Below are positions 40,877 to 47,664 of a stretch of 64,000 nt of DNA, piece after piece. The notes beneath the pieces were generated by a model. That model was not told the DNA's origin and did no database searches. It saw only the letters and a program-made list of their open reading frames with translations. Location: assembly GCA_934630515.1 (NCBI GenBank), contig CAKTVV010000003.1, positions 1-64,000 on the forward strand. The letters are read 5' to 3'. A program made the position numbers and the translations under genes. Positions within the stretch are counted from its first letter, which is position 1, and each line of letters begins with the position of its first letter. The DNA comes from an uncultured Eubacteriales bacterium (GTDB lineage Bacteria; Bacillota; Clostridia; Oscillospirales; Acutalibacteraceae).

Positions 40877-40894
40877 TTAGCACAAAGTTTGCAC
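40877..40894 (+). repeat. Direct repeat DR-R, candidate integrase arm site
   Basis: TTAGCACAAAGTTTGCAC, identical to 33918-33935. A partial copy GGTTAGCACAATGCA lies about 30 bases to the left (near 40845-40859). Such repeats beside att cores are typical arm-type sites. Confidence 0.65.
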
Positions 40895-40907
40895 AAAAAC
40901 AGAAAAA

Positions 40908-40933
40908 AGATATGAGGTTTTCGCCTCATATCT
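40908..40933 (-). terminator. Element-borne terminator that now ends rbr
   Basis: On the minus strand, AGATATGAGG and CCTCATATCT form a 10-bp stem around CGAAAA, followed by TTTTTTCTGTTTTT. It lies about 65 bases after the rbr stop and about 115 bases before int, insulating int from perR-rbr transcription. Confidence 0.85.
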
Positions 40934-40998
40934 CTTTTCGCTGATTTTTTGAAAAATACCGCAAATCCGCTATTTATAAGGGTTTTCGGTATGTGTGA

Positions 40999-41055
40999 TT
41001 ACTTGAAATAACGGTTCAAAAGTCCCTCGAATGCTTTTCCATGCCGGGCTTCGTC
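40999..41055 (-). repeat. attR: reconstituted 3' end of rbr
   Basis: Right junction of the element, matching attL (33801-33860) at protein level and in blocks of 8-11 identical bases. It carries the stop codon of the functional rbr. Confidence 0.8.
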
Positions 41056-41541
41056 CTTCGCCATCTCATGGACAGTATCGTGAATCGCATCCAGATTCAG
41101 CTCCTTGGCACGCTTTGCCAGCGCCATCTTGCCGTCGGTAGCACCGTTTTCGGCATCTACCCGCATCTCCAGATTCTTCTTGGTGCTGTCGGTCACGACC
41201 TCACCCAGCAGCTCCGCAAACTTGGCTGCATGCTCCGCCTCTTCGTAAGCCGCCTTTTCCCAATACAGACCGATCTCCGGATAGCCCTCCCGATGGGCGA
41301 CCCGTGCCATCGCCAGATACATACCAACCTCCGAGCACTCGCCGGCAAAGTTGGCACGCAGACCCTCTACGATCTCCGGATCCACATCCTTGGCGATACC
41401 GACCACATGCTCTGCCGCCCAGGAGCGCTCTGCCTTCTGCTCCACAAACTTATCGGCACCCACGCCGCACACCGGGCAGACCTTCGGCGGCTCGTTGCCC
41501 TCATACACATACCCGCAAACACTGCACACAAACTTTTTCAT
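40999..41541 (-). CDS. rbr: Reverse rubrerythrin (rubredoxin domain first)
   Basis: A 180-aa peroxide-reducing protein of anaerobes. The rubredoxin domain is N-terminal (FVCSVCGYVYEG...CPVCGVG), so it is the reversed form, often called NADH peroxidase in clostridia. The ferritin-like domain follows, with ECSEVGMYLAMARVA, YEEAEHAAKFAELLG and EMAKDEARHG giving the di-iron ligands. GGAGGT lies nine bases before ATG 41541. It follows perR by 20 bases. The last ~17 codons are the attachment site of the element and were supplied by it. Confidence 0.95.
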   Translation of the reverse strand: MKKFVCSVCGYVYEGNEPPKVCPVCGVGADKFVEQKAERSWAAEHVVGIAKDVDPEIVEGLRANFAGECSEVGMYLAMARVAHREGYPEIGLYWEKAAYEEAEHAAKFAELLGEVVTDSTKKNLEMRVDAENGATDGKMALAKRAKELNLDAIHDTVHEMAKDEARHGKAFEGLLNRYFK

Positions 41542-41561
41542 GACATTTACCTCCAATAAAA

Positions 41562-41984
41562 TTATTTTTCTGTTTCTACTATTTCCCGACAGGCGGGACA
41601 ATAACCGCTGAATGTGATCTCTTCTCCCATTACGGCATATCCCTCCGGCCAGAGCGAACGCACAACGGCGTTATTCAGCGGCACATCGCTGATCTGACCG
41701 CAGCGGCAGCAGCGAAAATGCCCGTGCAGCTGCATACCGGCGTCATACCGTTTCTCCTCTGTGCCCGGAGACAGCTCCAGCACCAGATGCGCCTGCACCA
41801 GAGCGTGCAGGGAATTATAGACCGTTGTACGGGAAAAGGTCGGATGCTCCCGGCTCAGCGCCGTATAAACATCCTCTGCGGATGGGTGCTTATGCTCCAG
41901 CAGATAGGCGTATACCGCCAGACGCTGCTGCGTCGGCCGCACCCTATGCTCCGACAGGCGGAGCGCTATCTCGTGCGCTGTCAT
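41562..41984 (-). CDS. perR: PerR-type Fur-family regulator
   Basis: A 140-aa metal-dependent repressor. Winged-helix recognition segment: FSRTTVYNSLHALVQ. The regulatory metal site residues of PerR are present: His in HKHPSAED, Asp in KRYDAG, His-x-His in HGHFRCCRCG and Asp in ISDVPL. The structural zinc cysteines are in CCRCG and CPACRE. Its downstream partner is rubrerythrin, so it most likely senses peroxide. The promoter at 42034-42062 has a partly palindromic stretch (GTAATC...GATTAC) behind it, a possible operator. Confidence 0.88.
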   Translation of the reverse strand: MTAHEIALRLSEHRVRPTQQRLAVYAYLLEHKHPSAEDVYTALSREHPTFSRTTVYNSLHALVQAHLVLELSPGTEEKRYDAGMQLHGHFRCCRCGQISDVPLNNAVVRSLWPEGYAVMGEEITFSGYCPACREIVETEK

Positions 41985-42033
41985 CGCATCATCCTTTCTG
42001 TAATCATTGCTAATCTGTATCGATTACAAATCT

Positions 42034-42062
42034 ATAATACAGCCTAACTTTTCATTTGTCAA
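42034..42062 (-). promoter_or_regulatory. SigA-type promoter of perR-rbr
   Basis: On the minus strand: TTGACA (42062-42057), a 17-bp spacer, TATTAT (42039-42034). Confidence 0.88.
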
Positions 42063-42268
42063 GCATTTTTTTCGAAAAAATGCCCGATTTATAAAAAAGT
42101 GAGCTTGGCCTGAAGAAAAGGGCGGACGGCGTCCCATTTTGCTCTGTTTCCCCGCCAATCCCCGCCCCCCGCTCCTCCCTGTTGAGCCCACGGCTTTGCA
42201 CAACGGAGCGACAGCGAAAATCGCCAACGAAGAAAAAAGATGAAAATGCAAAAATGCGAAAATTTTTC

Positions 42269-42297
42269 TTGACATTCCGCAACCCCTGTGGTATGAT
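42269..42297 (+). promoter_or_regulatory. Promoter of the tRNA cluster
   Basis: TTGACA (42269-42274), a 17-bp spacer, TATGAT (42292-42297), 28 bases before tRNA-Gly. Confidence 0.88.
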
Positions 42298-42324
42298 AGA
42301 CAGCGCTGTGAGAGCAGCCCATGT

Positions 42325-42398
42325 GCGGGTGTAGTTCAGTGGTAGAACCCCAGCCTTCCAAGCTGGTCGTGTGGGTTCGATTCCCATCACCCGCTCCA
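42325..42398 (+). tRNA. tRNA-Gly (TCC)
   Basis: A 7-bp acceptor GCGGGTG/CACCCGC, anticodon stem CCAGC/GCTGG with loop CTTCCAA (anticodon TCC), T-loop TTCGATT, discriminator T and encoded CCA. Confidence 0.96.
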
Positions 42399-42426
42399 AT
42401 TGTTTATGACCCTGAGGGATCAATAA

Positions 42427-42503
<77 letters not shown>

Positions 42504-42510
42504 ATATATG

Positions 42511-42588
42511 GTGGGTGTAGCGTAGTTGGCCTAACGCGTCAGTTTGTGGCACTGAAGATCGTGGGTTCGAATCCCATCTCCCACCCCA
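42511..42588 (+). tRNA. tRNA-His (GTG)
   Basis: Anticodon stem TCAGT/ACTGA with loop TTGTGGC (anticodon GTG), T-loop TTCGAAT, discriminator C and encoded CCA. A G at 42510 provides the G-1 opposite C73 that is specific to tRNA-His. The sixth acceptor pair is T-T, a mismatch. Confidence 0.95.
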
Positions 42589-42592
42589 TACA

Positions 42593-42628
42593 GAACAGGC
42601 ACTGCAAAAGCGGTGTCTGTTCTTTTTT
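42593..42628 (+). terminator. Terminator of the tRNA cluster
   Basis: GAACAGGCACTGC and GCGGTGTCTGTTC form a 13-bp stem (AAAA loop) followed by TTTTTT. Confidence 0.95.
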
Positions 42629-42856
42629 GCGCTGTAAATCGATACGCAGAGACTGCGCTGCGCCCTGCACATCGGCCCAAAGGGCGCAGCCGCATGACCG
42701 CCGCAAAAGAGCATCCCCGCTGCACGCCGGGGACGGACGCCCCCTCTCCCATCCCCAGGATCGACAAAGGTCCCACCCGATCGGTCGATCGTACCGCTTC
42801 ACCTAAACGCTCTTTTTGGCATTTTTATTTTTCTTTCTGTTCATGGAAATTATTGG
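42629..42856. other. Intergenic, nothing recognised
   Basis: GC-rich spacer between the tRNA terminator and the promoter of the exported protein. GGGCGCAG motifs form small inverted repeats near 42660-42690. No gene is supported. Confidence 0.5.
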
Positions 42857-42885
42857 TTGCAGTTTTCTTTATAAAATGGTATACT
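42857..42885 (+). promoter_or_regulatory. Promoter of the exported-protein gene
   Basis: TTGCAG (42857-42862), a 17-bp spacer, TATACT (42880-42885). The leader is about 53 nt to the ATG at 42946, with AGGAGG before it. Confidence 0.75.
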
Positions 42886-42945
42886 GTCCCATGAGGAGTG
42901 GCATGATGAAATCAGGCTCCCAATACAAATCAGGAGGAAAACAAC

Positions 42946-44586
42946 ATGAGAAACCGTAGCAGCGTACCCCTCATCCGCCGCATCGGCTCCCTTTTGCTGG
43001 CGCTCTCCATAGGGCTGATGCTCCTGTCCACCGTTGCCGTCGCCGAGGAGGTCGAGCCGGAGCTTGGCTACATCGGCATCGGCGGTCAAGTCATTGAATA
43101 CCCCCTGCAAGAGACCTCCTACTGGTTCTATGACGAGACGACCGGCGTGATCGCCGCTGCAGCCGAAGAAAAGGCAAATGTCACTCTGATCCCCGTCGAT
43201 CTGAGTTCATTGCCGGAGACCGATCAGCCAATCGCCCAATCCGACGAGGAGCTTCCGCCCGAGGAGGTGGATCACACCCTGCTGATCGTACAGCTGAAGC
43301 GGGTCCACATCACCACGACGCACCATTTTGACGGTTCGGATTACCCGGATTTTGTCCTGTTCTATCCGGGAAACCATCTGGCAGTGCAGGCGCTGGGCGA
43401 TTGCAGTCTGACCGGCACCAGCTTTGGCATTTATGCAAACGGCTATCTGACTCTGAACGGCTTGGACAGCCATTCCACGCTGACCGTGACCGCTGAGCAG
43501 GAGCCGATTATTACACTGTCGCTCACCGACGAAGGCGGGTTTGAACCGTCGCAGGCGATCGTCTCTGTGTTCACCACGCTCGTCTACAATGAGGACGCCT
43601 CGGATTTTGTCCTGACGGTGCGCAGCAACACCGGTCATCTGATCAGCAATGAGCCGCTGCTGATCGGCTCCCGGGTCGAGCTGTATACCAGCGAATCCTT
43701 TGACGGCGCCGATCCCACCCGGCATGTGATGAACGATGAGGGAGAATTTGATGTAGAAAACATCAACCTCTACCCCTACGCCCAATATCGGGTCGGCACC
43801 GAGGTCTTTGCTCCCGTGCAAGTGACCGGGGCAACCCTGCAATTCCAGCCGGGTGACAAGCCCGTTTTCACCGGCAAGGTCGTGCCGGTGGACACCGAGA
43901 AATACACCATAGAGGAGGAATGGGCGCTGCTGGACGAAGCCGGCACTCCCATTCTCTGGTGCTCCTCCAACGAGGAGAACGATCCTCCGGCGGAAAACCG
44001 TCTGACCACCTTTGAAGCCGGAAAGACCTATCACTATTCCGTGTATGCCTACACGGTAGACCCCTTTACCGTATTCGCCAAAGACGCCAAGCTGGCTCTT
44101 AACGACGAAACCATTACCGTCCCGGAAATGGACTCGCCGGATCCTGTGTTTACGGCGCAATTTGTCAAGGAAATGACCCCCGCCGCCGCCCCCGACTACC
44201 GCTTTGAGGGGGAAGGCGTCTGGACAAAGGGCAGCCATGTGACGTTACCGCTCAAGGCTAACGGTGAGCTGGCAAAGTTCCGCAGCATTCGGGTGGACGG
44301 CGCTGCCGTAGCCGCCGATGGCTACACCGCCACCGCCGGCTCTACCGTGATCACGCTGCAGCCGGCGTATCTGGAGACGCTGGCGCTGGGCAAGCACACC
44401 ATCACCGCCGTATATGCGGACGGCGAGTGCAGCACCACCTTCACCGTGCTGCCGGCTGCCAACAGCGCCTCCTCATCCTATGTGAAGAACGGCGAGACTA
44501 CTCCGTATATTCTATGGCTGGCGCTGCTGTTTGTCAGCGGCGGCATCACCGCTGCGACCGGCTGCATCCGGCGCAAGCGGGCATAA
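42946..44586 (+). CDS. Exported cell-surface protein with X2-like domain and C-terminal anchor
   Basis: A 546-aa protein. The signal peptide (residues ~1-33) ends STVAVAEE. The long middle part has no family I recognise; it is acidic and beta-rich. A stretch near residues 405-505 (YRFEGEGVWTKGSHVTLPLK to TITAVYADGECSTTFTV) resembles an X2-type immunoglobulin-like module. The C-terminus has a membrane helix (ILWLALLFVSGGITAATG) and basic RRKRA, as in sortase substrates, but NGETTP replaces the LPxTG motif. It is a single-gene unit with its own promoter and terminator. Surface role is inferred. Confidence 0.75.
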   Translation: MRNRSSVPLIRRIGSLLLALSIGLMLLSTVAVAEEVEPELGYIGIGGQVIEYPLQETSYWFYDETTGVIAAAAEEKANVTLIPVDLSSLPETDQPIAQSDEELPPEEVDHTLLIVQLKRVHITTTHHFDGSDYPDFVLFYPGNHLAVQALGDCSLTGTSFGIYANGYLTLNGLDSHSTLTVTAEQEPIITLSLTDEGGFEPSQAIVSVFTTLVYNEDASDFVLTVRSNTGHLISNEPLLIGSRVELYTSESFDGADPTRHVMNDEGEFDVENINLYPYAQYRVGTEVFAPVQVTGATLQFQPGDKPVFTGKVVPVDTEKYTIEEEWALLDEAGTPILWCSSNEENDPPAENRLTTFEAGKTYHYSVYAYTVDPFTVFAKDAKLALNDETITVPEMDSPDPVFTAQFVKEMTPAAAPDYRFEGEGVWTKGSHVTLPLKANGELAKFRSIRVDGAAVAADGYTATAGSTVITLQPAYLETLALGKHTITAVYADGECSTTFTVLPAANSASSSYVKNGETTPYILWLALLFVSGGITAATGCIRRKRA

Positions 44587-44598
44587 AAAGCACCGCAC

Positions 44599-44641
44599 AA
44601 AAACCGCCGCCGGCTTCCCATCGGAAGCCGGCGGCGGTTTT
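44599..44641. terminator. Bidirectional terminator between convergent genes
   Basis: AAAACCGCCGCCGGCTTCC and its perfect complement enclose a short loop, with T-runs on both sides. It serves the exported-protein gene (plus) and the phosphofructokinase gene (minus). Confidence 0.92.
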
Positions 44642-44650
44642 ATGCATCCG

Positions 44651-45856
44651 TCAGAATTGCAGCCGAAAATGCCGGGGCAAGCCCCCCTCGGTCTGGAGAG
44701 GCAGCTCCCCCTCCACCAACGGCCGCACATATTCCAGTGCCGGAGGCAACACATCGTTGCCCGCCTCGTTGATCCACTCCCGGGGAACATACTTCACCCG
44801 ATTCGCCACCTGTGCCACCGGAATCGTCGCACAAGTCAGCCGGTAGGGCGCATCGTTGCGGCGGAACACCACCATCTGTCCGGTGATACCGTCCATAGCC
44901 GCCTGCACCGCCGCCATGCCCGCCTGTTCCGCCTCCTGCACATCGGTAGCGGACGCCACATGGGAAGCACAGCGCTGGGGCGTGTTCAGCTCCACCGCCC
45001 GCACCTTACAGCCGATGCGGCGGCGCACGATGTCCTCGAGACACTTACCGGCGCCCGCCAGCTGTTTATGCCCGAATCCGTCCGTCGCCTCGGCAGAGCA
45101 ACCGTCCTCCTGCACCGGACGCACCCCCTCGGAGACAGCCACGATCACCGTGGGATGCTGCGCCTGTACCCGGCGCACATCCTCCACAAACCGCTCCTCC
45201 GTGAACGGCACCTCCGGCAGATACACCAGATGGGGCGCCGTCTCACCGTACAGACGGGGCAGCGCCGCCGCCAGCGTTAGCCAGCCGGTATCCCGCCCCA
45301 TGATCTCCACGATCGTTACCGATTGCAGGTCGTACACCGTGCAATCTCGGATGATCTCCCGCATGACCGTCGCCACAAACTTCGCCGCCGAGCCATAGCC
45401 GGGGGTATGGTCGGTATCCACCAGATCGTTGTCGATGGTTTTCGGCACGCCGATCACCCGGATCGGGCAATCCACCGCTGCAAAATACGCCGACAGCTTA
45501 TCCACCGTATCCATGGAGTCATTGCCGCCGATATAGAAGAAAGCACCGATGTCGTGCCGCTCCAGCACCCGGCGGATCGTCTCATACACCTGCGGCTCCT
45601 GCTCCACTGTAGGCAGCTTATACCGGCAGGAACCCAGCGCCGCCGCCGGCGTCTGCCGCAGCAGCGCCTGCTGCTCCGGATCGTCCAGCTGACCGTTCAG
45701 CGGTACCAGCCGGTCCCGCAGGATGCCCTCCACGCCATTGAGCGCTCCGAACACCGTCTCCACCTGCGTCCATGCCCGTGCCTGCCGATATACTCCCAGC
45801 AGGGACGCATTGATGACCCCGGTGGGGCCGCCGGACTGTGCTACCACGACATTCAT
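44651..45856 (-). CDS. 6-phosphofructokinase, probably pyrophosphate-dependent
   Basis: A 401-aa glycolytic enzyme. Motifs: VVAQSGGPTGVINASLLGVY, FFYIGGNDSMDTVDKL, GVPKTIDNDLVDTDHTPGYG, EIMGRDTGWLTLA. PKTIDND, with Lys where ATP enzymes have Gly, and GGNDS rather than GGDGS point to PPi as phosphoryl donor. This is inferred from those two sites. It belongs to the longer PFK group common in clostridia. It starts 21 bases before mgtE ends, on the same strand and without a clear promoter between. Confidence 0.88.
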   Translation of the reverse strand: MNVVVAQSGGPTGVINASLLGVYRQARAWTQVETVFGALNGVEGILRDRLVPLNGQLDDPEQQALLRQTPAAALGSCRYKLPTVEQEPQVYETIRRVLERHDIGAFFYIGGNDSMDTVDKLSAYFAAVDCPIRVIGVPKTIDNDLVDTDHTPGYGSAAKFVATVMREIIRDCTVYDLQSVTIVEIMGRDTGWLTLAAALPRLYGETAPHLVYLPEVPFTEERFVEDVRRVQAQHPTVIVAVSEGVRPVQEDGCSAEATDGFGHKQLAGAGKCLEDIVRRRIGCKVRAVELNTPQRCASHVASATDVQEAEQAGMAAVQAAMDGITGQMVVFRRNDAPYRLTCATIPVAQVANRVKYVPREWINEAGNDVLPPALEYVRPLVEGELPLQTEGGLPRHFRLQF

Positions 45857-45877
45857 GTGAATACTCCTCCTCTGTAT

Positions 45878-47308
45878 CTATCCCGCCAGATGAAATACCT
45901 CGATCATCAGCAGCCACGCCAAGCCGTAGTAGGTCACCACCGCCACCAGATCGTTGACGGTAGTGATCAGCGGACCGGATGCCGCCGCCGGGTCGATATG
46001 CAGCTTATCAAACAAAATGGGAATCGCCGTGCCGGTGAAGCTGGAGATCGTCATCGCCACCAGCAGCGCCACACCGATGCAGCCGGACACCGAAAACGCC
46101 AGCATCGGCTCACGCCCCTTCACCAGCAGGATATACACCCCCACCAGCACAAAGGACAGCAGACCCAGCAGCAGACCGTTGAGGATCCCCACCCGTACCT
46201 CTTTGCCGATCAAGCGCAGCGAGCGGTGGGAGCGGTCATCGCCGGTATCCGCCAGCGTGCGGATCGTCACCGCCAGCGACTGGGTGCCTACGTTGCCCGC
46301 CATATCCAGGATCAGCGATTGAAAGCACATGATGAGGGTCAGGCTCTGCACCACCGACTCAAACACGCCGACCACCGCCGACACGCCCAATCCCAGAAAC
46401 ATCAGCACCACCAGCCAAGGCAGGCGCTTACGGATGCTCTTCAGCAGCGGCTCATCCGCCTCTTCCTCCTCGGTCAGACCGGCGAGACGGGCATAGTCCT
46501 CGCCCATCTCCTCGTCCACGACCTCCACGATATCCTGCGCCGTGATAACGCCCAGCAGCCGCTTGTCGCTATCCAGCACCGGAATGGAGTCCTCAGAATA
46601 GTCCTTTAATTCCTCGATGCAGTCCTCCACCGATTCCTCGGCGTACACAAAGGGGTAGGAGGTGACGATCAGATCGTCCAGCTCCGTTCCCTCCCGGGCT
46701 ACGATCAGATCCTTCAGATCAATGGCGCCGTAAAAGGTGCCGTCGTCGTTCAGAGCATACAGGGTAGAAATGTTGTCGTTATCCGCCGCCTGCCGCACCA
46801 GCGAGCGCATAGCCTCCTTGATGGAGAGGTGCCGGTTGATCGCCACATAGTTGGTGGTCATGCGGCTGCCCACTGCATCCTCATCGTAGGAGTGGATCAG
46901 CTGGATATCCTCCGCCGCATCGGCGTCCATCAATTCCAGCAGCGTCTGCCGCTTGTCGTCGTCCAGCTCCTCCAGCACGTCCACCGCATCGTCGGCATCC
47001 ATGCCCTCGATAACGTCGGCAGCCCGCTCGGCATCCAACTCCTCGATATACTGCCCTACATCCTCCAGATAAGCGAACACATCGCTCATCCGGTCGGTGC
47101 CCAGCACCCGATACAGCCGTTTCCGGGCATTCGGCTCCAGTCGCTCCAGCGCATCGGCAATGTCGCTGTCGTGATAGGATTCCAGCGCCTCCCGCAGCTC
47201 TGTCAGAGACGGACAGGTGCGCACCAGCTCCACCAGCGCATCGCTGTAGTCCTGCCGCTGAGGCATCTCCCCCTCGGCGGCAGACGGGGTCTTCCATTCT
47301 TCAGCCAT
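45878..47308 (-). CDS. mgtE: Magnesium transporter MgtE
   Basis: A 476-aa Mg2+ channel. The acidic N domain (LEELDDDKRQTLLELMDADAAEDI) and two CBS domains (residues ~150-270) sense cytoplasmic Mg2+. Five membrane helices follow, with the pore motif LDMAGNVGTQSLAVTIR and the closing FDKLHIDPAAASGPLITTVNDL. The start at 47308 is directly preceded by a hairpin plus six T, so expression is probably controlled in the leader. An upstream ATG at 47362 would lie inside that hairpin region and is less likely. Confidence 0.95.
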   Translation of the reverse strand: MAEEWKTPSAAEGEMPQRQDYSDALVELVRTCPSLTELREALESYHDSDIADALERLEPNARKRLYRVLGTDRMSDVFAYLEDVGQYIEELDAERAADVIEGMDADDAVDVLEELDDDKRQTLLELMDADAAEDIQLIHSYDEDAVGSRMTTNYVAINRHLSIKEAMRSLVRQAADNDNISTLYALNDDGTFYGAIDLKDLIVAREGTELDDLIVTSYPFVYAEESVEDCIEELKDYSEDSIPVLDSDKRLLGVITAQDIVEVVDEEMGEDYARLAGLTEEEEADEPLLKSIRKRLPWLVVLMFLGLGVSAVVGVFESVVQSLTLIMCFQSLILDMAGNVGTQSLAVTIRTLADTGDDRSHRSLRLIGKEVRVGILNGLLLGLLSFVLVGVYILLVKGREPMLAFSVSGCIGVALLVAMTISSFTGTAIPILFDKLHIDPAAASGPLITTVNDLVAVVTYYGLAWLLMIEVFHLAG

Positions 47309-47587
47309 AAAAAACAGACCTTTCCCGCTTCCGCAGGCGGTCTGTTTCGGCGCACCACGCACAGTCCGACCGGCAACGGCACAGACGCTGCCGCTTGCCC
47401 ATCAGACGCACTTATCCTGCCGCCGACAAAGCCGGCAGCAGACGGTGACCGCTACGGATCGCCCCGGATTCGTTATTTTTTGTCAACCGACTTCGAGGGG
47501 GCACAGGGTTGCTATCCATACGATCACCATCCTTACCCATACTATACGCAATTATACCGGAGAGAGCAGCGGCTTTCCGCTGTTCCG
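47309..47587 (-). promoter_or_regulatory. Long mgtE leader ending in a terminator at the start codon
   Basis: About 280 nt from the promoter to the ATG. At 47313-47346, AACAGACC pairs with GGTCTGTT around an inner CCTGC/GCGGG stem, and TTTTTT runs straight into the ATG. The only Shine-Dalgarno (GGGAAAGG) is inside the stem, so the hairpin would stop transcription and hide the ribosome site. Several further GC-rich stems lie upstream. I could not match it to the M-box or another Mg2+ riboswitch consensus that I remember. Confidence 0.7.
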
Positions 47588-47593
47588 ACAGAT

Positions 47594-47622
47594 ATTATAC
47601 CGAAAAGCTGCGAAAAATGCAA
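47594..47622 (-). promoter_or_regulatory. SigA-type promoter of mgtE
   Basis: On the minus strand: TTGCAT (47622-47617), a 17-bp spacer, TATAAT (47599-47594). Confidence 0.8.
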
Positions 47623-47664
47623 GTTTTTTCCGAAAATGTGCCGCTTTTTTCAATAATCGGCAGT

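Larger units (their letters stand above)
33855..41049. mobile_element. Integrative mobilizable element of about 7.2 kb in the rbr 3' end
   Basis: An AT-rich segment bounded by two copies of the rubrerythrin 3' end. It carries a tyrosine integrase whose gene starts near attR, a MobV-type relaxase, a candidate oriT, a ribbon-helix-helix protein, two DUF6291-like proteins, unknown proteins and an LRR surface protein. There are no type IV secretion genes, so it would need a helper for transfer, hence integrative mobilizable element. Boundaries are set by the loss of rbr homology at about 33860 and inside 41039-41060. Codon and base composition differ sharply from the GC-rich flanks. Confidence 0.85.

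Noticed and set aside
42946..44586. Canonical LPxTG sortase substrate
   Set aside because: The helix and basic tail fit, but no LPxTG or close variant precedes them.
47309..47587. M-box, yybP-ykoY or fluoride riboswitch in front of mgtE
   Set aside because: I looked for the remembered conserved cores and none was convincing. The leader is therefore reported as unclassified.
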